Positions 9,889 to 22,454 of a stretch of 64,000 nucleotides of DNA are shown here, piece after piece; within the stretch, counting starts at the first letter, position 1, and the number at the start of each line of letters is the position of its first letter. The stretch spans positions 147,329 to 211,328 of the forward strand of contig SKCR01049643.1 of NCBI GenBank assembly GCA_019454045.1, written 5' to 3'. The position numbers were made by a program, and so were the translations under genes. Origin of the DNA: Zanthoxylum bungeanum (Eukaryota > Streptophyta > Magnoliopsida > Sapindales > Rutaceae). The notes beneath the pieces were generated by a model that did no database searches, was not told where the DNA came from, and saw nothing but the letters and a program-made list of their open reading frames with translations.

Positions 9889-10489
9889 GTTTATTTTCCT
9901 TTTACTTTTATTTGTGAATTGTTGTTGTTTTTTTTTTCAAAAAATAAAACGTCTTGGCAGTTTTCAACTAATTTATTAAATATAAATTTGACTGACAGAT
10001 TATTTTATGCTGCTAAAAAATAATAATAATTACCAGTTTGGTTAACTTGGGCCGTTGTGGAACCGCGTCGAGTCCAGGAAATTCTTGACCATCTCTTCTT
10101 GGAACATGTCAATTCAATTTTAGTTGCTTTCAGCCTTCTATTCCCAACCATTCAAACATCACCCAACATTTTCCAATATCTTTTTTTTTTTTTTTTTTTT
10201 TAATATCTTTTTCATCTTAATTCTTTCAACTATAAAAATATGGGTAATCTAATACTATTAAGTATTAACTAACTAATCGTTGTGGGCTCCACTAATAAGA
10301 AACACCCATTTTTTTTTTACTTGAAATTCATAAAATATATTGCATAATTGACTCATAGAAGAGTTTTTTTTAATCCATTTTCCGCATTATGGAGGCTGAA
10401 GTTTTTTAAAAAAAATAATTAAGTGAAAATTATGTTGTATGAATTTTTCTATTATCTATGGTTTTTGAGATATTATTTTATGCTCACAC
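9889..10489. other. AT-rich intergenic DNA with a long poly-T run
   Basis: No gene is seen. A run of more than 20 T residues lies at about 10180-10201. It may be the tail of a minus-strand retroposon, but I see no A and B boxes beside it. Confidence 0.45.
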
Positions 10490-12370
10490 ATTAGAATTTC
10501 GTTCGAACGAGTGGCACTTAACTTATTCGAATAAGTCATCCAAAAATGTTCTCATTCAAACGGTCTTTCGAGTCGTTCGAACGAGATATCATCAAGTCTG
10601 GTTATTCGAACAAAAGTGTGATTTTCAGAAAACATTTTAAGATTTTAAAATAAAAAATTACATCCTTTGAGTGATAAAAAGTTTACGTGATTCTTCAATT
10701 CTATATATATTTCTGTTGTGAAATAATTAGATAATAGTTTGATACATACAATTACAAGCTTATAGCAAAAATGGAAGAAAAAGAGAGAGATGACAGAGAA
10801 ACAAGAGTATTAGATAAATATCTTATGTCATTTTTGTTTGGTCTAGTTTTGGTTGACAATTCCGTAACAAAATATGTCGAATTCAGTTGTAAAGGGTCTT
10901 GAAGAATTGGTGATAATTGGACAACTTTAGATGAAGATATCAGAGATCATGTTCGAGTTGGGTTCATTCTGAAGTTCGAACGCATGATGATTGTGGCACG
11001 TTTGTTATATCGTTCGAACGGAAGCTTCAATAGACTCCACATGTAAGTTGTGTTCTTCTCTCTGTGCGAACGAAACCTGCTAAAGGGTTCGAATTCAAAA
11101 GACATTCGACATGATGTTCGAACGCGTTTGCGGTAGAATACACGTTAGTCATGCGTTCAAGTTACGTTCGAAAGCCCCTTTATATTTTGGTTATTTTGGA
11201 CATGTTTTAAAGGCTTTTTGAGACTTGAAAACCCTACCTATTAAAAGAAAGTCTTAGCCACTTTACCCAGGGTTGGAAACACAAAAAATACAGAGCCTCC
11301 ACATCTGTGTTTCAACATCCTTATTCTTTGATAGAACTTTGTTGAACCCCATTCATATTTGTTTCTAACTTCTTTAAAAGTTCACCATTGAAGACTCCAT
11401 TGATCGCATGTCTTCTTTGTTCTTAGTAAACATCTTTCTTTGGTTAACACCGAACCTTACCAAACCCTAACCTTCAGAGTTCTGAGTTGGAGATTGGTCA
11501 TTGGATTTCCGATAAGAACGAGTTCGGTATTAGATTTACCATAAGAGACTTCAGAGGTTTTGAAGAAAGATGTTTGGTGCGGACTCCAGGAGTTTCCTTG
11601 GGTTATTACAGTTGGGATGTAGACATTTTATTTTTAGGCATAATCCAATGACGAATCTCTTATGTGGGCACTACATGAAGGTTTGGAAAGTTACAATGAT
11701 AAATTCTAGAAGGGAATAGAACTCCAGAGAACTACGAAAAATAGCCAAGTCCAGGCTGGACATCACCTATGTCCGGCCAACCTTTTCTCAATCCATAACA
11801 TTCGGCTGGACATATATTGAAAAAACTAAATCTGACTGGACATATAACAAGTTGTCAGTGAGTATGTAGATTGTTAATTACTAAATTCATGGCATTTGAT
11901 TAATGTATGGTCGACTTTTCTTTTTAAATAAAATATATGTCTGGACATATATCAAGTTGTAACGAGTGTGCAGATTGTCAATTATTGAAATCACGGGATC
12001 TGATTAATGTCTAGACAACCTTTCTTCTGAAATAAAATATTCGGCCGGACATATATCAAGCTATAGCTGAAAATACAGATTAGCAATCATTGAAATCAGA
12101 GAGAAGATTGGATCTCCATTTCCTTTTTCAATCCAGTCTGGGCACTATAAATTAGTGCCCAAAATTATTCACAATGGGTTGGAAACTGAATTCTTAAACC
12201 TAAGTTCTTAGCCTGAAATCTGAAGTCCTGAAATTCTACTCTGAAACATTATAGAGATTCTGACATAGAAAAAGTGGTGAGGTAATCCCACGAATTCTCT
12301 GGAGTTTTCCCCCTTTCAACAAGTAATACGACAATCAACCATCTTTCGGAGGTGTTTTCTGAGCCATCTA
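10490..12370 (+). mobile_element. Old repeat element F, left part, with recurrent palindromic words
   Basis: Two motif clusters mark this block. GTTCGAACG and variants recur from about 10499 to 11175. (C)CGGCYGGACAT and variants recur from about 11750 to 12055. The second motif reappears at 24484-24780 and 55588-55610, just outside insertions A and D, so these pieces were one contiguous sequence before the insertions. The right piece ends with a primer-site-like sequence, suggesting that F is a long LTR. The left boundary is uncertain, and two different elements may be juxtaposed here. Confidence 0.45.
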
Positions 12371-14809
12371 TGTTGGACAATTATGACTCATAGCATCACT
12401 ATTTGTACAGAACATTGTGTCGTTGTACAAATTAACTATGTGACAAAGGAAATTGCTCTTTTATCATTTGTAATTGGATTGCCGAGATGTATAAATGATA
12501 AAAGTCCATATGATTAGTTCCGGATTAATGAGATATGAGACAGTATTAATCCATTAAGGTTTAATCATTAAAATATCCCTAGTGGTAGTATTATCGAGAT
12601 TGGACATCGATAATGCGGAATAGACTAGTATTGCACTTGTGCGTATTATGGCAGCATAACGGCATAGTTCTCATATATTTAAGTATTAGATACTTATGCA
12701 AGTGTGATAGGAGGTTATGTTTACCGATGGTACGGAAACAGCTTCGCTCTGGATAGACCCCTCAGAATTCCATTGGTAGTATGACTATGTGTCTATGGAA
12801 GTCTGAATCAGGGTAGGTGTATATGGTCTTAACCTGAGACTTACATCGCTAATACTTGCGACAATCAATATACTTTGGTTTTGGTCGTCCAGGGCTTTAA
12901 CAGGTTGTGTGGACGCCTCTTCTGGGTATATTGAGAATCGTAGTGTATTGGGTGTGATGTCAAGATGGAAGAATCATTTCAGTCATATGAAGATGATGAT
13001 CACGCAGGATACGGAACTATTACTCTTTTATGCTGCAGTTATCGGGATAATATGACTAGGTCATGTTTATCCGATTATAGAGACTAGTTACCAGAGATCT
13101 GATATATGCTTCGTACGGGGCAGACACAATTTCAGCCCTAGGCATTGCATGTGACATCCGATACTGGATCGCAATACGCAATACGACGTATACTACGTCT
13201 GATACAGATTATATATTCCTTTAAGAATATTTATGGAGAATTGGGTAGGCACAGTGCTTTGCTAGAAGCCAACCATGTCTTGTAAATCGGTAAAAACGTA
13301 GTACTAGGTACGTACGTGTTCGGATAGTCCGACGACCGGATTTACTGCCAACATATCCAGGGATCTCATGGGTCACTTCCCGAAGATTCACTGATGACGT
13401 ATCACTCGAACATAATTAATCTAAGATTAATTAGAAGAGAGAGAAAATTAATCTAGGATTAATTACAGAGAGATTTTATCTGGGATAAAATACTATTAAT
13501 AGAGAGAGAACGATTAATTCAGAATTAATCGATAAAATAATATATTCGATATATTAAACGAAATTAGATTTCGACGCGGAATTAAAATTGGATTTTAATT
13601 CGGGCAAACAAGTTAATTTAGAATTAATTCGCTAGCGACGTGAATAGTAATTTTGCTCGGAAAAATTATTTAATTAAATTTGATTTAATTACGTCGCAAC
13701 GGAAAATTTGTTAATTTGGAATTAGCGAACCCGAGCCTAGAATGTGTTGCGGGCCCACTTGGATTTTGAATCAAGTGGGGCCCACAAGTCACATCACGCG
13801 TCAAATCATTAGTCACTCAAGTGATGGAAGTCTTGTCACTTTTTGGTGATTGACATCTAGTCATTTTTTGATTGATGTGTGTTGTTGGAGGCATTAATGA
13901 CTTGTACCAAATTTTTGGAAAATTTGTAAATGGTATTTGTTTTTGAAAAGCAAATACACAACACACAATTTCTCTCTCTCTCTTTTCTCACTATGGCCGA
14001 ATGGCCTTCTTCGTTTTCTCTCCATTTTGGGCGTGAACCTAGGGTTCATTGACCGGCGTAAACACACACGTATAACGTAAGCGTACGTATCGTTCAAGTA
14101 GTATAAAAAGTATCGATCCCACGAAGACTTAATACCTAATCTATTAATTTTATGAGGTCAAATGATTACTAGTATCTAACAGGTTGATTGATTGATTTGA
14201 AATGGTGATGATTCTAAATTTAAAAACAAGTAAATAAAATTGCACAAAAGTAGGTTTAAGAAAATTCAATATTAAAAACTATATAGGGTTGTGAATCGGT
14301 TTAAAAGATGAAGTGGTTATTTCATATTTGTGTAATAAATCGGTTTACTAACCTGGAACACTAAATTATGCAAAAGCCTATGTCGATGGTCAGACGCAAA
14401 TACCCAGTTTAACCCAATTAAACCATATGTCTATGTCAACCAAATTACCTGGATTCATTAAGTTTAAGTTCCAATTATGGCTACCCCCGCCCGACAGGTA
14501 TATGTCTATCCTGTAAGGAAATCTATTAAAGGGTTATCTATTATCAAGGAAGATCGTGGGCTATTAAGTCTAAGGCTGAAACCTAAAATTCCTTTATCAA
14601 GTTTATTTTAGATTTACCACATCAATCTTATTGGTGATCAGATAACAAAAAGCATTAAGCTTAAGACTTAATAAGTAAACCTTTAAATTACCCAAACTAT
14701 AAAATAACCCCTTTATAAACTAGTGATATTAGAATTCATCACAACCTCAGATAACTAACTTAGTTACGACACATAACTAGGGCTAGTAAAAACTTAAATA
14801 AAATAAAAG

Positions 14810-15000
14810 ACATAAAGTAAAATGCTGAAAAGTAAATTGGTGAAAAGTAAATGACGGAAAGTAAATGCTGAAATTAAATACTGAAAATTAAATGTTGAAA
14901 AGTAAATGCTGAAAGTAAATTACTGAAAAGTAAATGCTGAAAGTAAATTGCTGAAAAGTAAATGCTGAAAGTAAATTGCTGAAAAGTAAATAAAGTAAAA
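14810..15000. repeat. Short tandem repeats based on AAAAGTAAATGCTGA
   Basis: Words GAAAGTAAATTGCT and GAAAAGTAAATGCT alternate with a period of about 28 bp (14-bp half-units), less regular at the left. The array lies within G1, downstream of its TATA box in the minus orientation. A weaker version recurs at 15360-15460. Confidence 0.75.
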
Positions 15001-15099
15001 GTACAATAAAAGAAAATGATGAGGTAAAAGGATCCACTTTTAGTACTTCTATTTTAGATATCTCCCTTAATATAATATATTAACTTTGCATGATAATTA

Positions 15100-15290
15100 C
15101 CAACCAGCCATATAGGTGGTATGCAGATTAAGTCAAATTAATAATTAATTACCAACCGACCAATCAGGCGGTATCCAGTTTAGTCAGGTTAAAACCAATT
15201 TAAATAATTACCAACCGACCAACATGGTGGTATCCTCGTTAAGTCAGGTTTTAACTAGTTTATATATTATAATTAAGGGAGATTAATCTA
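15100..15290. repeat. Three imperfect ~55-60-bp tandem units in G1
   Basis: ACCAACCGACCAA (first copy ACCAACCAGCCAT) is followed by GGTGGTAT or GCGGTAT and then AAGTCAGGTT, with units near 15100, 15151 and 15210. Confidence 0.65.
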
Positions 15291-16475
15291 AATATTAGTA
15301 ATAAAAGTTTTACCTTTTACCCCAGCAAAGGGGAGTTACCTCCTCATTACTGAAGAGTAAAAACTGAAAATTAAAGAAAGAAAAGTATTGTGCGTAAAAG
15401 TAAATTGCGGAAAGTAAAAACTGAAAAGTAAAGAAAAGAAAGTGCGAAAGCGGAAATTAATTACGGAAAGCTGTAAATAAACAAACAAGATACAATCTTC
15501 TTAGTATTCTTAAGGAATTCCTTAGAAGAAAGTATGAATTTACAAATGAAATGGCTTGGTATTTATAGGCAAAATTTTGCCTCCATCAAATCATCCACCA
15601 AATCCATTATTAATTGCTCCACTAATTACTCCACTAATTGCTCCACCAAATCCATTATTAATTGCTCCACTAATTTCTTATCATGTTTGGTGGTGATTTG
15701 ATCATTTTTATTATTTATTTATTAATTTATTTTTTTTCTTTGAAAATGATTGAAAATGACTTTATAATTACACACAACACACTTCTGGATGGTTCATCAA
15801 TTTCGGGCATGAAATATTCAGAATTAGAAATTATTTTGTCTTTCAAAGTTGTAGAGCTTTGAGTCTTCTTTAGTCTGGAACTTGAATCAGCTCAATCCGA
15901 TATCGGAGTAAAACGTTATACCCAAAATAAGACAGATGCGCAAAATTGGAATTTCCAAAACTGCACTTCGTTAAAACGCCCTTTCAAGTTTCCAATCTCC
16001 AAAATTAATATGTCAAGTCCAATTTTTGCCCTTATTTGACCCACATTCCGTCCTAAATGATTTCATTGTGTCCCAATATTATTTTATCAACAAAATAAAC
16101 TAAAACACATCAAAACGTTCATCAAACCCGAGAAACTAAACAAAATATTAAGTAAAAGGGGCGATAAATATTGATATATTTTCCGCTCATCATTCATCTC
16201 CTTTGATTTTTGATTCAAAAATCACAAGTGCTAGCACACACAAGGAGTCATTCAAATGTGATAGGGAAACAAATCCTTGAGCTTGGAATCAACACTCAAA
16301 GCTTAGAGCTTGAAGATCAACACAAAGGACACCTTGGCCGAAAGTTGGAGGAGGAATTTTTGTTGTCTACGCATCCAAAATCCGATCAAAGAGAGTATTT
16401 TCCGCATTCTTACTTTGTTGTATTCACATGTTTCATTTCTTAATTGATCTTGGTTTGACCTAGAAAACCCAACAA

Positions 16476-16487
16476 TGGTATCAGAGC
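16476..16487 (+). promoter_or_regulatory. Primer-binding site of element A
   Basis: TGGTATCAGAGC lies one base after the 5' LTR. It matches the usual plant copia PBS complementary to the 3' end of initiator tRNA-Met. Confidence 0.88.
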
Positions 16488-18836
16488 GAGGTTATTAAGC
16501 ATGAAATTGAATTTAGGGTTCTTAACTTTAATTTGGGTATTTTTGATTTGAGCATGTTTTTGGCAAATTGTTTGTTTGAGCATGCTTATAATATGTTAAC
16601 TTTGAGTTGTGCATAATCAATTTGAAGAAAAATGAATTGGATTAATTTTCCCCAAATTTTGAGGCTTGGCCGAGAGTTTGAACCATTTTAGCTCTTGGTG
16701 ATTTTTGAATTTTATACAATTGGATATGTTTAAAATGCATGGGATATATTAATTTGTGATTTAATTGGATTGAAATCAAAATTGATATAAAAATCTCCAA
16801 ATTGCCGAGAGCCTTAAGAGCATGTTGGGTTTGATTTTGCTTCAATTATGTTGGACATGAATTGATAATAATAAAGCATGATTAATTAGTGTAATTGGTA
16901 TTTTGGAAATGTTAATTTGACTAATTAATTATAGCTAATACACTTTAATTGATTAAATTGTGATATCTGGAATATTGGAATTTAATTAGTTTGGCTAAAT
17001 TTGGAATTGGGCTAATAAAGTTGTATTTGGGCTTAATGGGCTTGGTTGGGCCAAGTTTGGTTTAGGTTAATTGGTTGGATCCAATTGGGCCTAAAACCAT
17101 TTCCATAAAGTCCAAATATGATTAAATGGGCCTTTAATATTTTAATTGGGCCTAATGGGCCTAAATTGATTTTTGGAAAATGGTGATTCCTTATTGGGCT
17201 TTGGTTGCCAAAGTCCATGCCTTATAAATTAATTGAAAGCCCATTGGACTTTAATTAAATTGACATTGGATGTTAATTGGGCTTTGAGACCCGTTAAGAT
17301 TAGATTTAGAATCTAAGTCGCAAAGGCTCATTAATAAAGTGTAATTATTTAATTTGGAATTAAATAAAGAATTAGTATTGAATACGAATTAAATTGGATT
17401 TAATATTGTAGTTTGATATAATTCAAGAATTCGTACTTTGAGTACTTATTCTTAAAACGAGTTGGACTCGCGCAAATCAAATCGTTGTTTGAACATTGGA
17501 TGCTCACTAATCAAAGATTAATTAATTGGATTAGATTGATTGATAACATGCTTTGTGTGAATACATGGATGTGATGTATGAATAATGTATATCAGATGGA
17601 TATTAGATGGGTGAGGGCAATTTTGGAAATTATTGTAATAAATTTAGAATTTATTAAATTGGACCTGCGTGTCCAGCCTATTACCTCTTGACTCTTTGTA
17701 TTTCTCTTCTCATCTATTCCCCTCAATGTAAATGAGGTTTCTTTAGAAGTGTTATGTAATTGGGTAGAAGTAAGATTTGTGCTAACGGGAGAGAGGAAAT
17801 GGAGAGATTTGTTCTAGGAACAAGTTGTTTTAAATATTCATCCGCATATCATTATTAATTTATTTACCGCGCCTTATTATGCTTTTAGAATGCATGCTTA
17901 AGGGTGTATGATGAGACCTAACTAAAGATAATTAATTGGTTGCCAATTACGCGAAAAACCTTCAACAAATATTAAGCGTTTTTCCTTCCATTGAATGATT
18001 CATTCTCAAGATCCAAGATTGGCACTGATTTGTTGGCCAAAGTCAAGACCTTTGTCCATCGCGGATGCGTTTGAATCATGAAGGCTTTGTTCCATATCGC
18101 ATGTCTTGTCCAAGTTGTGATTTGTTGGCCAAAGTCAAGATCACTTCTTGTCCATCGACATCGATTACGAAGCTTTCCAAGGTCAATGGGTCCCGCTTAA
18201 CTGGAATCATTAAGTTTGTTGTGCCAAAGCCAAGGCTTAGTTGATTCAGAGGAAAAAGGTTAGGTAACATATTGGATATATTGGGATATATTAGATATAT
18301 GTTTCGGACTTGGATGTCCACCTACTGGATCTAGGAATTGGATGAGATCCAATTGATCTTAGAGATCTACCTTTAAATATCATACAATTTGTTGGTCAAA
18401 GTCAAGGTTGTGTGTTATTTAACGGGATCCTAGACCACTAGGAAACTAGGTTTCCCGAGTACTCAACATAGGGTTAGAGGCTCGCCGAAAAATAGTGGGA
18501 GGCAAGTATTAAATTTGTAATTTCGTTTAGATACTTGTCAATACGCGCTCATTTCATTTTTCGTCAGTATTTAAATATATATTAGTTGGACTAATATTTA
18601 ATTGTTGTTTTAATTAAATAGTTGGACTGTATTCAAACTACTTCAATTTATAGTTGATTATATAATTGGATTATAGTAATCAATATATTTGAATTTAACC
18701 AATCAAATTATAGTTGATTATATAGTTAGACTATAGTAATCATTATATTTAATTATACCCGAAATCGTTGATTGGATAGTTGGACTAATGAAATCAAGAT
18801 TACTGAAAGATTAGCGTTTAAAACATAATCTTAGGT
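16488..18836 (+). other. Untranslated leader of element A with a thrice-repeated motif
   Basis: About 2.3 kb separate the PBS and gag, with no coding motif. The 18-mer TTGTTGGCCAAAGTCAAG occurs at 18030 and 18122, and with one change at 18389. Equivalent triplets exist in the leaders of B and C. Short open frames here follow this repeat and are not genes. Confidence 0.6.
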
Positions 18837-19640
18837 GAAAATGTCTTTAAACGGCTTCAATTTTCAGATTGGGAATAGAACCTAAAGATAGTCCTGGGAA
18901 TTGAGAGGTCATTCTATTTGATAGAAAAACATCTCGGGCCTGAGCCCGGAGTTGAGCAAATAGTGGAGCATGAGTTTTGGAAGACTCATGGTGATGATAA
19001 CTTTAGTGCTCAATCTTTTATGCTTACTGCAATGACTCTTTAATTCCGTCGTCAGAATTAAGGATTAGATCCTTATACCATGATGTTAAAATTAAAGGAT
19101 CTTCATAGATCTATTCTTAGATCTTAGAAGTACAAATTGCAAAAGAAGCTCTTTCGCTCACGTATGTCAGAGGGTACATCTATCGAGCACTAGGTGTCGC
19201 AGATGATTGCTGACATTGATCAGCTAGGTTAGCTGGGCATTACCTACGTGGCCGAGACTACCAAAGATTTGATCTTATAGTCTCTACCCGAAAGCTGGGG
19301 CAGGTTCATTATGAACCAAGAGTAAACTCTTGGAGAGTTGAAGGCTATGCTCAAAGAGGCAGAGCCAAAGCTTCTAAAAGGGGCAAAGGCAAAATCATCA
19401 CTGTCTTCTTGGAAGACAAAGGATATATCTCAAGATGTCTGCCTAAACTGTGGCAAACGGGGTCACTGGAAGCGTGACTGCCGTATGGACAAGGTAGACA
19501 TGAAGGAAGTGAAGAGGGGCAAGGCTCCGGCTTCAAGCATGTTTGTCATAAACATATTCATTACTAGTTTCAAAATTGGATTTTTGATACTAGATGTGGT
19601 ACATAGATATGTACTGATGTGCGGAATCTACTGATTAGCA
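18837..19640 (+). pseudogene. gag remnant of element A
   Basis: Translation fragments match the better-preserved gag of element B, but stops interrupt it from the start. The clearest part is the open stretch 19338-19634 with a CCHC zinc knuckle, CLNCGKRGHWKRDC, encoded at about 19440-19481. The knuckle would bind retroelement RNA. The protease Asp-Ser/Thr-Gly site is not clear. Confidence 0.8.
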
Positions 19641-22440
19641 GGATACTGACTTCAGTTGAGATTGACCTACGAGTCGAAAATGGGACGAGAGTCGCTGTTT
19701 TTAACCGTAGAAACCTAAGTTTAGGAACTACCCTTTGGGTATGTACTTAAATTAAGAAACTATTATAATGTACCTAGTTTGACTAGAAACATTATCTCTA
19801 TATCAGAGTATAACTCGTTGCGGGTATACCTTTATATTCTAGAATACTAAAGTGTTTTATTTTATAAAGATGATATTGAGATAAACACATTAGATGTGAG
19901 TAACAGTATTTATATTTTGAATATAAATGAATCTCAAACATATAACATGACAAACAAATAGCTCAAACTGAATCAATCAGATGAGACTTATTTGTGGCAA
20001 TGTTGTCTGGGACACATTAACAAGACTCGTATATCCACACTTTCGAAGAGTGGGTACTAGGAAGATTTGATTCTATTAAAATAATGTCTACGAATCTAGT
20101 TTATTAGGCAAACTGCCTAAAATACCTTTTACTTGGTAAAAGAGTAAGTGCCACCGATCTGTTAGCCCTCGTTCATAGTGACGTAAGTGGGCCCATGTCT
20201 AGCTAGGCTAGAGGTGGATATGAACACTTCGTAACCTTTACAGATGTGGCATCGCGTTATGGTTATGTGTTTCTTTTGAAACATAAATCGGAAACTTTTG
20301 ATAAATTCAAAGAGTTTCTACACGAAGTATAAAAACAGATCGGCAAAAGTATTAAAACTATCACGGTTAGACCGTGATGGAAATACTTAAGCAAAAAGCT
20401 TCTCAATTATTTGAAAGAGTATAGTATTCTTTCATAGTGGACTCCTCCCGGAACACCTCAATTGAGCGTTGTGTCCAAACAGAGAAACCAAATTTTGTTA
20501 GACATGATAAGGTTAACTATGAGTCGCTCTGAGCTACCAATTTCCTTCAATGGATATGCATTAAACAGTGCAATACTTATTTTGAATAAGGTTCCATAAA
20601 AATATGTTAGACAAATTTCATATTAGATATGAACAGGAAAGAAACCAGGTTTTCTCATTCCTGAAGATTTGGGAATGATGGGCATATGTTTGGATGATAC
20701 CAAACTAGAACCCAAATTGGATAAGTGCCTAATTATAGGTTATCCTAGGGTAACCAAAGTATAATACTTATACAACTCACAAGAGAACAATGTAATTGTT
20801 GCTCTCCATGCAGTTTTCTTAAGAGGAATACCTATATGCAGTGGTAAGTGGGAGGAAAGTAAAACTCGATGAAAATCGGAGTAATACTGTTCCAGGCACC
20901 GATTCCTTAACGGAACACAAACAGTTCATCAGGGATGAAACTGTACCAACAATCTTCGAATACACAAGAACCACGCAAGTCAGAGAGAGTCAGAAAACAA
21001 CTTGGGAGGTATGGGTTTCTGATCTCACCTCGTAAAGATGTCAATCTTATTGAGGAATATGAACTGACTACGTATGAGGAAGTGATACAAGGTATCGACT
21101 CCCTATTATGGAAAAGTGCCATGATATCCGAAATGGATTCCATGTATAACAACCAAGTTTGGATACTAGTTGATGTACCGCAAGATATTGTGCCTATTTT
21201 TACTATATGAGTCTTCAAGGAAGACATACATGGAAGGCAACATACCAACGTACTAAGTTGGGCTTGTAGCGAAAAGGTATCGTTATCAACATTGTGTCGA
21301 TTACGACGAAACCTTTTACCTGTGGCCATTGTTAAATCCATTTGGATAATGCTTGCTAATGCTGCATGTTTCATTTATGAAATATGGCAGCTGAATGTCA
21401 AAATCGCTTTCCTTAAACGGAAAACTTTTGGAGGATGTTTATAACATCCTGACGGTTTTGTCGTACCAAAATAAGCAAACAAGGTTTGCAGGATATTCGA
21501 TCCATGTATGGATTGAAGCAAGCATAGGTTTCTTGGAACTATCGTTTTGATTTAATCATAATGGTATATGATTTAATTCAAAATGAAAATGATTCTTGTG
21601 TATATAAGGAGGTTAGTGGGAGCGCACTGACAGTGATTGTCCTATATAATGATGATATATCATTTCTTGGAAATGAAATTCCCATAAAATAATCGGTGAA
21701 AGCTTGGCTTTCATGAAAAATTCTCCGTAGAATACTTGGGAGAGACAACCTTTATTCTAGGAATAAAGATCTACTGGATAGATCTAAAATTTGTTGGCAC
21801 TCTCCGAGAAATCGTACATTGAAAAATATGTACGTGACCTAGTGTCTCATATACTTTGATCATATGGAGTCACAATCGATCCAATCCAAGTGATGGTCAC
21901 TGGATTGATGTTAAGAACATCCTTAAGTATCTTAGATGAAATAAGGATGCATTCTCAAGCTATGGAGAAGGAGAAGTTGAAGTGACTGGGTTCACCGTTG
22001 CAAGTTTCATAACCGACAAAAATGACTATAAGTCGTAATAAGGGTACTATATAGTTTTAATAACGGAACAGTGAGCTGGAAATCTTCCAAGCAAGATACT
22101 GTTACCGAATAAACAATAAAAGCGGAATATTGCTGCAGCTGAAGTATCAATAGAAGCGATTTGGATCTATAATAATCCTAATTAGATTAGGTATAGTTCT
22201 GTTAGCAGCTGAGCTAGGCTACAGCACAGGCTAAAGAATTAATGGTCTCATCAACAATCCAAGTATATACTTCAACTATTCATCTGATTCGTTCGGATCA
22301 TACATCGTGGCGATGTGATGATCGAATAAATCGCATCAGATGATAACCTTGTAAATCCGTTGACGAAAGCTATTTCTCAGCAGCAGTTTGAGCGACCCGT
22401 ACATAGTTCAGGTGTTGGACACTTGAGTGATTGGCTATAG
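19641..22440 (+). pseudogene. pol remnant of element A: integrase, RT, RNase H
   Basis: Blocks in order: pre-integrase zinc region (LGHINKTRISTLSKSG near 20010), integrase fragments near 20160-20700, RT from about 20990 (INLIEEYELTTYEEVIQGIDS), the YVDD site changed to YNDD near 21648, and an RNase H region near 22070-22330. Many stops and shifts occur, so no product is expected. Alignment with B confirms the identity. Confidence 0.8.
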
Positions 22441-22442
22441 GC

Positions 22443-22454
22443 CAAGTGGGAGAT
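22443..22454 (+). promoter_or_regulatory. Polypurine tract of element A
   Basis: CAAGTGGGAGAT lies immediately before the 3' LTR, as in B and C (minus-strand AAGTGGGAGATTG). Confidence 0.7.

Larger units (their letters stand above)
14050..16192 (-). mobile_element. Solo LTR G1 (family G) inside the 5' LTR of A
   Basis: The uninterrupted 3' LTR of A reads GGGTTCATCTCC at 24117-24128. Here the same site is split by 2143 bp flanked by TTCAT at 14045-14049 and 16193-16197, a 5-bp target duplication. The insert has TG...CA ends and a minus-strand TATA box at 15560-15567. It has no coding capacity, so it is most likely a solo LTR, in reverse orientation to A. Its end matches 1-849. Confidence 0.88.
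12371..16474 (+). mobile_element. 5' LTR of element A, interrupted by G1
   Basis: Starts TGTTGGACAATTATGAC and ends AACCCAACA. It aligns along its length with 22455-24400, apart from the insertion at 14050-16192. Confidence 0.93.

Noticed and set aside
10170..10201. Poly-T run as evidence of a processed pseudogene on the minus strand
   Set aside because: No coding sequence or target duplication could be found beside it.
14810..15290. Repeats considered as a possible CRISPR-like array
   Set aside because: Units are short, AT-rich, variable and have no unique spacers of constant length. The host is a plant and the array lies inside a solo LTR.
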